Assembly (NCBI RefSeq): GCF_040256645.1
Contig: NZ_CP158281.1
Span: 930,001 to 994,000, forward strand
Direction: 5' to 3'
From: Brevibacterium sp. CBA3109
GTDB lineage: Bacteria; Actinomycetota; Actinomycetes; Actinomycetales; Brevibacteriaceae
Length of the DNA: 64,000 nt
Shown here: piece after piece, positions 28,051 through 37,112 of the stretch
Numbering within the stretch: position 1 is the first letter of the stretch
Layout of the letters: every line of letters begins with the position of its first letter
The notes under the pieces: model-generated
What the model saw: only the letters and a program-made list of their open reading frames with translations
Database searches by the model: none
Told to the model about the DNA's origin: nothing
Translations under genes and position numbers: made by a program

Positions 28051-29055
28051 ATGACATTGGTCCCCGGCACCGTTCGGCCCCGTCGGCTGCGAACGACACC
28101 GGCCCTGCGCCGTCTCGTCTCCGAGACGCGCCTGCACCCGGCCGATCTGATCCTGCCCATGTTCGTCAAGGAGACGCTGAGCGAACCAGCGCCGCTGACC
28201 AGCATGCCCGGCGTCGTCCAGCACACGCTGGACTCCCTTCTCGAAGCAGCCAACGAGGCTGTGGACTCCGGAGTCGGCGGACTGATGCTCTTCGGAATTC
28301 CTGAGCACAAGGACAATGAGGGCTCCCAAGCCGATGCCCCCGCGGGCATCCTCAACCGAGCATTGACCCTGCTGCGGGACAACCTCGGCGATACGACGGT
28401 CATCATGGCAGATCTGTGCCTCGACGAGTTCACCTCACACGGGCACTGCGGAGTCCTCGATTCCGCGGGCGGCGTCGACAATGACGCAACGCTTGAGCGC
28501 TATGCCTCTATGGCCGTGGCGCAGGCTCGCGCCGGAGCCCACGTGGTGGGACTCTCCGGGATGATGGACGGTCAGGTCGCGGCCTGCCGGGAGGCTCTGG
28601 ACCTCGAAGGCTTCACCGACGTGGTCGTGATGGCCTACTCCGCGAAGTACGCCTCTGCGTTCTTCGGTCCCTTCCGCGAGGCGGTGGATTCGGAGCTCCA
28701 GGGCGACCGCAAGAGCTACCAGCAGGATCCCGCGAACGGCCGTGAGGCCATGCGTGAACTCGACCTCGACCTGGCCGAGGGCGCCGATATCGTCATGGTC
28801 AAGCCCGGCATGCCCTACCTCGACGTCCTCGCCGAGGTGGCCTGCGAATCACCGGTGCCAGTGTGGGCCTACCAGGTGTCGGGGGAATACGCGATGATCG
28901 AGTTCGCGGCCGCCACCGGCGCCATCGAACGCGAACGCGCGATTGAGGAGTCCCTTGTCGCGTTCAAGCGTGCCGGTGCCGACGCGATCCTCACCTATTG
29001 GGCCACGGAAGTCGCGCAGCGACTCACCTCAGAGACTCCGGGCGGAGCACGCTGA
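28051..29055 (+). CDS. hemB: Porphobilinogen synthase HemB
   Basis: 334 residues, normal length, condensing two 5-aminolevulinate molecules. The Schiff-base lysines are Lys199 ([10 protein letters not shown]) and Lys251 ([10 protein letters not shown]). The metal loop [14 protein letters not shown] has Cys123 and Cys133, but Asp125 sits where zinc enzymes have the middle cysteine. The site is therefore intermediate between the three-cysteine and aspartate-rich types. The ATG at 28051 follows the hemD stop by one base. Confidence 0.95.
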   Translation: MTLVPGTVRPRRLRTTPALRRLVSETRLHPADLILPMFVKETLSEPAPLTSMPGVVQHTLDSLLEAANEAVDSGVGGLMLFGIPEHKDNEGSQADAPAGILNRALTLLRDNLGDTTVIMADLCLDEFTSHGHCGVLDSAGGVDNDATLERYASMAVAQARAGAHVVGLSGMMDGQVAACREALDLEGFTDVVVMAYSAKYASAFFGPFREAVDSELQGDRKSYQQDPANGREAMRELDLDLAEGADIVMVKPGMPYLDVLAEVACESPVPVWAYQVSGEYAMIEFAAATGAIERERAIEESLVAFKRAGADAILTYWATEVAQRLTSETPGGAR

Positions 29056-29594
29056 TGAGCGAGCCGCGCTGGCTGAGCGGTCCCGATCAGAAGGCCTGGA
29101 GGAGCTATCTCACCGGTTCGCAGCTGCTGACCGTGCAGCTGGATAAGGAGATTCGGGACAATCACGGCATCGGCTTGCCCGAATACGAGATCCTGGTGCG
29201 GCTGAGCGAACATGAGAACCGGACGATGCGGATGGCGCTTCTCGCGATGGACACGACCATGTCGCGTTCCCGCCTCACTCACAGTGTGACCCGGATGGAG
29301 AAGAAGGGTCTCCTCGAACGCTTCTCGATCCCCGAAGACGGACGCGGAGTCAACTGCCAGATGACCGAGGCAGGCTGGGAGCTCCTGGTCACCACGGCCC
29401 CCACACATGTGGGAGGCGTCCGCGACCACCTCGTCGACCTGCTCGAACCAGAGGAGATGGCGACCCTGGGGCGGGTGTTCGGAAAGGTCACCGCTCACAT
29501 GCTTGAGATCGGCAAGGGCCCCGTCGACACACCACCGGCCGATGTCGAAGCCTCGACGTCTGCACCTGAGTGCACTGACTCAGCTAACATCTGA
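29055..29594 (+). CDS. MarR family transcriptional regulator
   Basis: 179-residue winged-helix protein; the MarR core is [33 protein letters not shown], and a wing region [11 protein letters not shown]. The start overlaps the hemB stop by one base (TGATG), so it is co-translated with the heme genes and lies between hemB and hemL. Its ligand is unknown; it may sense a tetrapyrrole or oxidant and act on this operon, which is speculation. The tail after residue 150 is low-complexity. Confidence 0.88.
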   Translation: MSEPRWLSGPDQKAWRSYLTGSQLLTVQLDKEIRDNHGIGLPEYEILVRLSEHENRTMRMALLAMDTTMSRSRLTHSVTRMEKKGLLERFSIPEDGRGVNCQMTEAGWELLVTTAPTHVGGVRDHLVDLLEPEEMATLGRVFGKVTAHMLEIGKGPVDTPPADVEASTSAPECTDSANI

Positions 29595-29631
29595 ACCGAC
29601 CACCGATCCGGCGACTTCTTCAGGAGAACCC

Positions 29632-30969
29632 ATGAAACAAGAGACTGCGAAGTCGGCCGCGCTGTTCGAGCGCGCCGAACACGTCATCCCCGGTGGAGTG
29701 AACTCACCGGTGCGGGCCTTCAAGGCCGTCGGAGGCACCCCGCGCTTCATCACCTCGGCGACCGGAGCATGGCTGCGCGACGCCGACGGCAATGACTACA
29801 TCGACCTCATCGGCTCGTGGGGCCCCATGATCATGGGCCATTCCCGCCCCGAGGTGGTCGCCGCTGTGCAGGAAGCCGCAGTCAAGGGGTTCTCCTTCGG
29901 CACCCCGTCGACCGGTGAAGTCGAACTCGCCGAGGAGATCGTCGCCCGCGTCGACCCCGTCGAACAGGTCCGGCTCGTGTCCTCGGGCACCGAGGCGACC
30001 ATGAGCGCCATCCGACTGGCCCGCGGATACACGGGCCGGGCGAAGATCGTGAAGTTCGCCGGCTGCTACCACGGGCACGTCGACGCGCTTCTGGCCCAAG
30101 CCGGATCCGGTCTGGCCACCTTCTCCCTGCCCGACACCCCGGGCGTAACCGGTGCTCAGGCGTCGGACACGATCGTCGTCGACTACAACGACACGGCCGG
30201 CCTGGAGGCCGTCTTCGCCGAACACGGTGATGAGATCGCCTGCGTCATCACAGAGGCCAGTCCAGGAAACATGGGCGTCGTGCCTCCTCGTGATGGCTTC
30301 ACCAACACCATCCGTCGTTTGACCAAGGCCCACGGTGCGCTGATGGTCAGCGACGAGGTGATGACCGGCTTCCGCGTCTCTGCAGCAGGCTGGTACGGCT
30401 TCGACTCCGAATCACTCGGCTACCCGGACGGGCCTGCCGACCTGTTCACCTTCGGCAAGGTCATGGGCGGCGGCTTCCCCGCCGCGGCCTTCGGCGGACG
30501 CGCCGACGTGATGGAGCATCTGGCACCGACAGGCCCGGTCTACCAGGCGGGAACCCTGTCCGGAAACCCGGTGGCCACCGCCGCCGGCCTGACCACATTG
30601 AAGCTGACAACCGAACTCGACGTGTACTCACACATCTCGCGCGCCGCGGACATCCTGCGGCCCGCAGTCGCTGCGAGCCTGGAGGCCGAAGGCGTCGAAC
30701 ACACCATTCAGTCGGCGAACTCGATGTTCTCTGTCTTCTTCACCGACCGTGAGGTCATCAACTACGACGGCGCTCGGATGCAGAACGTCGAGCGCTACTC
30801 CGCGTTCTTCAACGCCATGCTCGACCAGGGCATCCACATGCCGCCGAGTGCGTTCGAAGCCTGGTTCCTCTCCTACGCCCACACCGATGAGATCCTCGAT
30901 CGGATCATCACAGCACTGCCTGCCGCGGCCAAGGCCGCAGCTGACGTACCGAACACGCAGGGGAACTGA
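29632..30969 (+). CDS. hemL: Glutamate-1-semialdehyde 2,1-aminomutase HemL
   Basis: 445-residue PLP enzyme, class III aminotransferase fold, producing 5-aminolevulinate after glutamyl-tRNA reductase. The N-terminal [16 protein letters not shown] motif is typical, [15 protein letters not shown] binds the cofactor phosphate, and the PLP lysine is Lys276 in [16 protein letters not shown] precedes the ATG at 29632. Confidence 0.96.
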   Translation: MKQETAKSAALFERAEHVIPGGVNSPVRAFKAVGGTPRFITSATGAWLRDADGNDYIDLIGSWGPMIMGHSRPEVVAAVQEAAVKGFSFGTPSTGEVELAEEIVARVDPVEQVRLVSSGTEATMSAIRLARGYTGRAKIVKFAGCYHGHVDALLAQAGSGLATFSLPDTPGVTGAQASDTIVVDYNDTAGLEAVFAEHGDEIACVITEASPGNMGVVPPRDGFTNTIRRLTKAHGALMVSDEVMTGFRVSAAGWYGFDSESLGYPDGPADLFTFGKVMGGGFPAAAFGGRADVMEHLAPTGPVYQAGTLSGNPVATAAGLTTLKLTTELDVYSHISRAADILRPAVAASLEAEGVEHTIQSANSMFSVFFTDREVINYDGARMQNVERYSAFFNAMLDQGIHMPPSAFEAWFLSYAHTDEILDRIITALPAAAKAAADVPNTQGN

Positions 30970-31610
30970 TGGCGAGGATCCACCTGGTCAGGCACGGGGA
31001 GGTCGATAACCCCGAGGGCATCCTCTACGGGCGGCTGCCGAACTTCGGGCTCACCGAACGCGGACATGAGATGGCCCGACGCGTCGGCGAACACTTCGCC
31101 ACAGCCTCGGCGCCCCCGGTGGAGCTCGTGTGCTCCCCGCTGCTGCGGGCCCAACAGACGATCACACCGCTGCGCCAACGACTCGAGCTGCCAGTCTTCA
31201 CCGACGACCGCGTGATCGAAGCCGCGAACTTCTTCGAAGGCCAGCAGGTCAACGCCCGCAGACTGAGCGAACCACGCAATCTGCTGCGGCTGTACAACCC
31301 GCTGACACCGTCCTGGGGTGAGCCCTACCGGCAGATCGTGCTGCGGATGCAGGCGGCCATGGCCAGCCTGCGCGCCAAACTCGCCAAACACGGGCCCGAG
31401 GCTGAGGGAGTCATCGTCTCCCATCAGCTGCCGATCTGGATGACACGCCGGGCGGGGGAGCAGCGCTCACTCGTCCACGACCCTAGGAAACGGGAATGTG
31501 ACCTGGCATCTATCACCAGTTTCACATTCGAATCGTCCACACTTGTATCCGTGAGTTACGAGAGCATCTGTGCAGATCTGCAGCCCGGGCAAGCGGTGGC
31601 GGGGGCATGA
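30969..31610 (+). CDS. Histidine phosphatase (phosphoglycerate mutase-like)
   Basis: 213-residue histidine phosphatase superfamily protein with the catalytic RHGEVDNP motif, the second-arginine region CSPLLRAQQT and the late VSHQLPIW. The gene overlaps the hemL stop by one base and the following tlpA-like start by four, as does its mycobacterial counterpart Rv0525. The substrate is unknown; the stable association with cytochrome c genes suggests a role in that pathway. Confidence 0.88.
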   Translation: MARIHLVRHGEVDNPEGILYGRLPNFGLTERGHEMARRVGEHFATASAPPVELVCSPLLRAQQTITPLRQRLELPVFTDDRVIEAANFFEGQQVNARRLSEPRNLLRLYNPLTPSWGEPYRQIVLRMQAAMASLRAKLAKHGPEAEGVIVSHQLPIWMTRRAGEQRSLVHDPRKRECDLASITSFTFESSTLVSVSYESICADLQPGQAVAGA

Positions 31611-32200
31611 ATGCCCGCAACCCGATGAACCGTCGCACCGTCCTGACCGGACTGGTCGCCGGCACGGCTCTGGTGCTCAGCGCCTGCAGCGAAAATGACA
31701 AATTGGCTGATCAGGCCGGATCCGATCAAGGGTATGTGTCCGGATCCGGTGTCGTGTCACAGGTGGCCCGGGACAAGCGCGGCGAACCTCTGGAGCTGAA
31801 CTTCGAGACCCTCGACGGGAAATCGATGTCATTGGCCGACATCCGGCCCACCCCGGTTGTCATCAACCTCTGGTACGCGGCCTGCCCGCCCTGCCGGAAG
31901 GAAGCTCCGGCATTGAAGTCCCTGGCCGAGGGATTCGGCGATGACGTCCAGTTTCTCGGCGTCAACGTCCGCGACCAGGAAGCCGCCGCCAACGCCTTCG
32001 TCTCGAACTACCAGATTCCCTACGCGAACATGCTCGACACCAACGGCGACATGGTGGCTCTGCTCTCGGGAGTCCTCCCGCCGCAGGCCACCCCCTCCAC
32101 GGTTGTCCTCGATGCGAAGGGTCGCGCCGCGGCCCGAATCGTGGGAGAGGTCGATGAGTCGACGCTCAAAGGACTCATCGAGGACGTGCAGGCGGAGTGA
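31607..32200 (+). CDS. TlpA/ResA-like thiol-disulfide lipoprotein
   Basis: 197 residues. A lipoprotein signal ends at LSAC with Cys27 as acylation site, placing the protein on the outer face of the membrane. The thioredoxin fold carries the redox pair Cys93 and Cys96 (AACPPCRKE) and a cis-proline segment ATPSTVVLD. Such proteins keep apocytochrome c heme-binding cysteines reduced, using electrons from CcdA, which is encoded next with a four-base overlap. Confidence 0.92.
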   Translation: MNARNPMNRRTVLTGLVAGTALVLSACSENDKLADQAGSDQGYVSGSGVVSQVARDKRGEPLELNFETLDGKSMSLADIRPTPVVINLWYAACPPCRKEAPALKSLAEGFGDDVQFLGVNVRDQEAAANAFVSNYQIPYANMLDTNGDMVALLSGVLPPQATPSTVVLDAKGRAAARIVGEVDESTLKGLIEDVQAE

Positions 32201-32961
32201 GTGGAATCGGGGCGGACTTCGCCCAAACGGTTCTCGACGGGCCGCTGCTTCTGGCCGCCGGCGCGGCCGCACTGGCCGGTCTCGTCTCCTTCGTCTCGCC
32301 CTGCGTGCTGCCATTGGTCCCCGGCTACGTCGGCTATGTCACCGGGCTGAGCGGATCCTCCCTCAAGGACAAGGAAACCTGGCGGGTCGTCGTTGGAATC
32401 ACCCTATTCGTCCTCGGGTTCACCGTCGTCTTCGTCCTGCTGGGGACCGGGTTCTCGGCCCTGGGGGCGCTGTTCTCACAGTGGCAGGGCCTGCTCATCA
32501 GGATCCTGGGCGTCGTCGTCATCATCGCCGGCTTCGTCTTCATGGGCGGTTTCGGTCTGCTCCAGACCGAGCACCGGATCCGGGCACGACCCAAGGCCGG
32601 ACTTTGGGGTGCGCCGGTACTCGGTGCCACCTTCGCCCTCGGTTGGGCTCCCTGCGTGGGCCCGACGCTGTCGGCAGTTCTGTCGATGTCGGTGAGCTTC
32701 GGCGGAGACGGAACCATCTGGCGCGGAGCACTGCTGGCCTTTGTCTACTGCCTTGGCCTGGGCGTTCCGTTCATCATCCTGGCAGTGGCGATCCACAAGG
32801 GCGCCGGTCGCCTGACCTGGGTGCGCAGACACCAGACGGCGATCGTCCGTGCCGGCGGCATCGTGCTCATTGTGTTGGGCGTTCTCATGGCCTCGGGGCT
32901 GTGGAACGTATGGATGACCTCTCTGCAGGGTCTGATCTATGATTTCGAAGTGGTGATCTAG
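32197..32961 (+). CDS. ccdA: Cytochrome c biogenesis protein CcdA
   Basis: 254-residue membrane protein with about six transmembrane segments. The redox cysteines lie in FVSPCVLPLVPGY near the first helix and in LGWAPCVGPTL near the fourth, the pattern of CcdA/DsbD. It carries reducing power across the membrane to the TlpA-like protein. The GTG start overlaps the preceding stop (GTGA). Confidence 0.95.
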   Translation: MSGIGADFAQTVLDGPLLLAAGAAALAGLVSFVSPCVLPLVPGYVGYVTGLSGSSLKDKETWRVVVGITLFVLGFTVVFVLLGTGFSALGALFSQWQGLLIRILGVVVIIAGFVFMGGFGLLQTEHRIRARPKAGLWGAPVLGATFALGWAPCVGPTLSAVLSMSVSFGGDGTIWRGALLAFVYCLGLGVPFIILAVAIHKGAGRLTWVRRHQTAIVRAGGIVLIVLGVLMASGLWNVWMTSLQGLIYDFEVVI

Positions 32962-34625
32962 TGGCGAAGAAGACCGCCGACAAGCACGCTGGGAGCAGCA
33001 AGCACGCTGGGAGCAGCAAGCACGCTGGGAGCAGCAAGCACGCTGGGAGCAGCAAACTTGCTGTGACGCAGCCGCAGCTGGGATTCATCGGCATGTGCCG
33101 GTGGGCGTGGCGTCAGCTGACGACGATGCGGGTGGCACTGATCCTCCTCCTCGTCCTCGCCCTGGCAGCGATCCCGGGCTCCCTGCTGCCGCAGCGCATT
33201 CAGGATCCGGGCCGGGTCAACACGTTCCTCGAATCCAATGGTGCGTGGGGCCAGTTCCTCGATCGCATACAGATGTTCGACGTGTACTCCTCGATCTGGT
33301 TCTCCGCGATCTACCTTCTGCTCATGATCTCGCTGATCGGCTGCGTGATCCCACGCTCGGCCCAGCATTGGAAGGCCATGCGTTCGGCCCCACCCAAGGC
33401 GCCGAGGCGGTTGGGTCGGATGCCCGGATACGAAACCTTCACCTCGGCGACCGGATCAGCCGAAACACGTGAGGCCGCAGATCAGGATTTCCTCGATGCT
33501 GCTCAGGCCCGGCTGAAGAAGCTCGGCTACCGGACCGTGCGCAACCAGGATCATGTGTCTGCCGAACGCGGCTATCTGCGTGAGACCGGCAACCTGGTCT
33601 TCCACATCGCCCTCCTCGTCGCGACTCTGACGATGGCGATCGGTTCCCTGTTCGGCTATCAGGGCCAGCGGATCCTCGTCGAGGGCGACACCTTCACGAA
33701 CTCCCTGGTGGCCTACGACTCCTTCGAGCCAGGCTCCTATTACAACGCGGACAATCTGTCGGACTTCCGACTCAGGCTCGATGACTTCGAGGCCGTCTTC
33801 GACGATCAGGCCCCAGGCAGCCAGTTCGGTCAGCCCAGGACCTTCGACGCGAAGGTCACGGCCACCGCCGGCGGGAAGAGTCAGCAGCACACACTGCGCG
33901 TCAACGAACCCGTGCGCGTGAACGGCACCGGCGTGTACCTGACCGGAAACGGGTATGCCCCGGAGGTCACGGTCAAGGACGCCAAGGGGCAGGTCGTACA
34001 GTCCGGGCCGCAGGTGTTCATCCCCGATGGTGGAGACCCGGGATACACCTCGGAGGGTGTCATCAAGGTCCCCGATTCCGCCGGAACCCAGCTGGGCTTC
34101 GTCGGTGTCTTCCTGCCGACCGCGACTCAGAACGAGAACGGCGAACTGGTCTCGAGCTTCGCCGGTCTGCGCAACCCCTACCTCGTGATGAGCGGCTACA
34201 CCGGTGACCTGGGCCTCGACGACGGAACTCCGCAGTCGGTGTACACGATCGATGCCGAGAACATGACGGAGATGACCGATGCCACGGGCAATCCTCTGCT
34301 CATACAACTCGCCGAGGGTGAGACACAGGAGCTGCCTGACGGCGGTTCGGTGACCTTCGACGGAGTCAAACGCTACATCGCCGTCGATATCTCCCAGGAC
34401 CCGACACAGGGACTGATGCTTGTCAGCGCGATCGCCGTGCTGTTGGGATTGGGTCTGTCCCTGTTCATCCCACGCCGACGCATGTGGGTACGTATCAAGG
34501 ACGGTCAGGCCGAAGTTGCGGCTCTGGCCCGCGGTGAGGACCAGATGGTCGAACGGGCGGCGAAGGACCTGGCGAAGGACCTCGCCGACGATCCTGCTGA
34601 TGATCCTGACGATCGGAATGTATAG
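32961..34625 (+). CDS. resB: Cytochrome c biogenesis protein ResB (Ccs1)
   Basis: 554 residues. A cytoplasmic N-terminal tail contains four perfect KHAGSS repeats (about residues 8-31). Transmembrane segments lie near residues 55-75, 105-125 and 210-235, followed by a large external domain and a last segment near 490-510. System II cytochrome c synthase consists of ResB with CcsB/ResC, the latter encoded next. The GTG start overlaps the ccdA stop by one base (TAGTG). The acidic C-terminal tail ends in Asp-rich repeats. Confidence 0.94.
   Translation: MAKKTADKHAGSSKHAGSSKHAGSSKHAGSSKLAVTQPQLGFIGMCRWAWRQLTTMRVALILLLVLALAAIPGSLLPQRIQDPGRVNTFLESNGAWGQFLDRIQMFDVYSSIWFSAIYLLLMISLIGCVIPRSAQHWKAMRSAPPKAPRRLGRMPGYETFTSATGSAETREAADQDFLDAAQARLKKLGYRTVRNQDHVSAERGYLRETGNLVFHIALLVATLTMAIGSLFGYQGQRILVEGDTFTNSLVAYDSFEPGSYYNADNLSDFRLRLDDFEAVFDDQAPGSQFGQPRTFDAKVTATAGGKSQQHTLRVNEPVRVNGTGVYLTGNGYAPEVTVKDAKGQVVQSGPQVFIPDGGDPGYTSEGVIKVPDSAGTQLGFVGVFLPTATQNENGELVSSFAGLRNPYLVMSGYTGDLGLDDGTPQSVYTIDAENMTEMTDATGNPLLIQLAEGETQELPDGGSVTFDGVKRYIAVDISQDPTQGLMLVSAIAVLLGLGLSLFIPRRRMWVRIKDGQAEVAALARGEDQMVERAAKDLAKDLADDPADDPDDRNV
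32982..33053 (+). repeat. Four perfect 18-base tandem repeats inside resB
   Basis: The unit AAGCACGCTGGGAGCAGC occurs four times without mismatch and encodes KHAGSS. Exact identity at the DNA level indicates recent expansion and possible length variation between strains; the frame is kept because 18 is a multiple of three. Confidence 0.97.
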
Positions 34626-34782
34626 GCTCGAACTGCACAGGCCCGGAATGCCGGGGGAGACGAATGATTCGCTTTAGGTACTACGCGGAGTAGAATTGTC
34701 GCGGGTCGGCACCGACACGGGTGGCCCGACTACAGCAACACCCACAACGCAATGGAAGAGCACCGTAAGGTGCGGAGGATGT

Positions 34783-35790
34783 ATGGACGTCAACACTGAC
34801 CTCGCAATGTGGTCGAACCAGCTCATCATCTCGGCGATGGTCGTCTACGCCGTCGCAATGATCTTCTATGCTTTCGACCTGTTCGGCGGGCGCGAACTCA
34901 AACAGACCGAAGCCGGCGTGAGGAACTTCGCCAAACCTTCGAATGTGCGACGCACGAACAGGAAGGCCACCACGGCACTTCTCGACCCGCCAGAGACCGA
35001 GGCTTCGGCCGAGATCACGACCGGCTCAGGCAGGGAAAAGCCTCGGCGTGGGGCGCGGATCGGCACCTCGCTCCTCGTTCTCGCCGGCCTCCTCCATGTG
35101 GCCGCTGTGCTCACCCGCGCGCTGTCTGTGATGCGTGTGCCCTGGGGCAACATGATGGAGTACGTCCTCACCGCCACTGCGATCACCGTCATCATCTTCC
35201 TCATCGTCAACGTGAAGAAGGACATCCGCTACCTGGGAACCATCGTGGCCGGGGGAGTGCTCCTGTGCTTGGGATTGGCCATCACCGTCTTCTACACACC
35301 AGCTGCGAAGGTCATTCCGGCACTGGATTCGTACTGGATCGCCATCCACGTGCCCATCGCAATCCTGTCGACCTCGCTGCTCTACATCTCCGCAATCCTG
35401 GCCGTATTCCAGCTCCTCAAGAACGCACATGAGATCAAGGACCCGAAGCGGCTGCGGTTCATGCGCCGCATGCCCTCCAGCATCGACCTGGAACGGTTCT
35501 CCTACACGATCGCCGCAGTCGGATTCATCACGTGGACGTTCACCCTCATCGCCGGCGCCATCTGGGCCGAGGTGGCCTGGAGCCGCTACTGGGGCTGGGA
35601 CTCGAAGGAGATCTGGACGTTCGTCGTCTGGGTCATCTACGCCGCATACCTGCATGCCCGCGCCACACGTGGCTGGGGACCGACTAAGGTCGCCGTGCTC
35701 AACCTCGTCGGCATCGCCACCGTGATCTTCAACTTCACCGTCGTCAACATGTACTTCAACGGCTTGCACTCGTACTCGGGACTCGGCTGA
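34783..35790 (+). CDS. ccsB: Cytochrome c biogenesis protein CcsB/ResC
   Basis: 335-residue membrane protein with about eight transmembrane segments. The heme-handling tryptophan-rich motif RYWGWDSKEIWTF is present near residue 270, flanked by conserved histidines (IHVPI, YLHARA). It handles heme export and attachment together with ResB. GGAGG precedes the ATG at 34783, and a 157-base gap separates it from resB, so it may also have its own promoter. Confidence 0.94.
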   Translation: MDVNTDLAMWSNQLIISAMVVYAVAMIFYAFDLFGGRELKQTEAGVRNFAKPSNVRRTNRKATTALLDPPETEASAEITTGSGREKPRRGARIGTSLLVLAGLLHVAAVLTRALSVMRVPWGNMMEYVLTATAITVIIFLIVNVKKDIRYLGTIVAGGVLLCLGLAITVFYTPAAKVIPALDSYWIAIHVPIAILSTSLLYISAILAVFQLLKNAHEIKDPKRLRFMRRMPSSIDLERFSYTIAAVGFITWTFTLIAGAIWAEVAWSRYWGWDSKEIWTFVVWVIYAAYLHARATRGWGPTKVAVLNLVGIATVIFNFTVVNMYFNGLHSYSGLG

Positions 35791-35968
35791 TCTGCAGCCA
35801 GGGCTGAGTGGCGCGCCTGCACGGCGGTCACGGCTGTACAGCGGTGACCGGGAACGGTTTGAGAGGCGTTATCTCAGCCCTGCCGGGACGATAAGTCCTC
35901 GACCGCGTTCGGTGGGCAATCTCTGTCCCGGACTCGTGCGATGAACGTGCCATCTGTCGACGGCAGAG

Positions 35969-36014
35969 CCGAGGCAGATCACGCCGGAGCTCCGAGGCAG
36001 ATCACGTCGGAGTT
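35969..36014. repeat. 23-base direct repeat, two copies
   Basis: CCGAGGCAGATCACGCCGG followed by AGCT is repeated immediately with two changes (C to T in both). It lies in the non-coding stretch after ccsB. Confidence 0.85.
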
Positions 36015-36110
36015 CGATGGTCTATCGCTGATCTGCGGTCGATGCGCCCATTCAGGGGCGATGCGCCTAATCAAGACCTTCTGCGGTCTGCAAGGGCCTT
36101 GAGCGGCCGG

Positions 36111-36162
36111 CAACGGCGGTGTGCAACTGCTGTGCGCAACGGCGGTGTGCAACTGCTGTGCG
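36111..36162. repeat. 26-base perfect tandem duplication
   Basis: The 26-base unit beginning CAACGGCGGTGTGCAACTGC occurs twice without a mismatch (36111-36136 and 36137-36162), followed by CAGTCAAG. It is non-coding. Confidence 0.9.
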
Positions 36163-36302
36163 CAGTCAAGAGGATCTCGACGAGGGTGTGAGGCTCAGGA
36201 CATCAGCCTGAGAGCAGGGCCTCCTAGGGCGCTGGAGGGCTTGCTCAGCGCTCCGCCAGGGCCGGTGCGCTCCGCCGGGGCCAGTGCGGGGCAAAGCAAA
36301 GT

Positions 36303-36740
36303 TCAGTTCGAGTGGCCGCGGCCATCGCCGGAGGGACCGCCGGGACCGTTATCGTCGGTGTCGGCGGAATGTGTGTTGGAATCGGTGGAGGCATCATCAC
36401 CGATGTCGTCTGCATCGGGAGTCTTGTCCTCTGGCTTCTGCGCCTCGGGAGCGTGCTTTCCGAACTTGACGTCGCGATCGACCTTCCGCAGGTAGTCGTC
36501 GTCATCGTCTGGGGCACTGGGGCCGCGACGACGAGGTGCGGCTGTGGGCTTGTCCTCAGTTCCGCGGCCGAAGAGGTGCCAAAGAACGAAGCCGATCACG
36601 GGGATGAACAGGATGATGATCGCCCAGACAGGTTTGGGCAGGACTCGGATCAGACCACGATCGCGCAAAAGGCAATCGAAGAGTCCGTACAATGTGACTG
36701 CTGCCGCAAGTACGATCGCGGCAATGAGTATTCGAGCCAT
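36303..36740 (-). CDS. PLD-nuclease N-terminal domain membrane protein
   Basis: 145 residues. Two transmembrane helices (about residues 3-22 and 36-58) form the short PLDc_N module found at the start of cardiolipin synthases (LPKPVWAIIILFIPVIGFVL). The rest is a charged, disordered tail rich in Asp and Gly. No catalytic HKD motif exists, so it is not itself a phospholipase. Function unknown; small proteins of this type are common in actinobacteria. Confidence 0.85.
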   Translation of the reverse strand: MARILIAAIVLAAAVTLYGLFDCLLRDRGLIRVLPKPVWAIIILFIPVIGFVLWHLFGRGTEDKPTAAPRRRGPSAPDDDDDYLRKVDRDVKFGKHAPEAQKPEDKTPDADDIGDDASTDSNTHSADTDDNGPGGPSGDGRGHSN

Positions 36741-36824
36741 ACAACCAGGATAGTCCACTAAGCTGAACACACGCCCACATGGGCGGTGATGAATCACTGA
36801 TGTGGACGGACTAAAATAGGCCCA

Positions 36825-37106
36825 ATGCGCAACTTCTGGATCTATACTTTGGCTCGTCTGGGCATCATCGTCGCCGTTGGGCTGATTCTGCAGCCATTCC
36901 TCGGATTCAACCTTGTGATGGCGATGGCTGCAATCATCGTCGGCGCGATCCTCAGCTACCTCTTTCTGGGCGGCATGCGCGCTAAGGTGGCAGACGACAT
37001 CGAGAAACGGGTGGCGAAGCGGGCCAAGACCCCTCACCGGAAGAGCGCCGACGAGGATGCAGAAGACAAGATCGTCGACGACGAAGACGTCGACGACGAG
37101 GGCTGA
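36825..37106 (+). CDS. DUF4229 small membrane protein
   Basis: 93-residue protein with two hydrophobic segments (about residues 7-24 and 29-50) and a long acidic/basic C-terminal tail, the DUF4229 pattern. Similar genes neighbour menA in other actinobacteria. Its role is unknown. It converges on menA, with six bases between the stops. Confidence 0.85.
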   Translation: MRNFWIYTLARLGIIVAVGLILQPFLGFNLVMAMAAIIVGAILSYLFLGGMRAKVADDIEKRVAKRAKTPHRKSADEDAEDKIVDDEDVDDEG

Positions 37107-37112
37107 ACCAGA

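Larger units (their letters stand above)
35791..36302. other. 512-base non-coding stretch with short duplications
   Basis: No frame here resembles a protein. It holds two tandem duplications (35969-36014 and 36111-36162) and is otherwise GC-rich without a recognisable RNA or terminator. It separates ccsB from the convergent PLD-N-domain gene. Confidence 0.6.
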
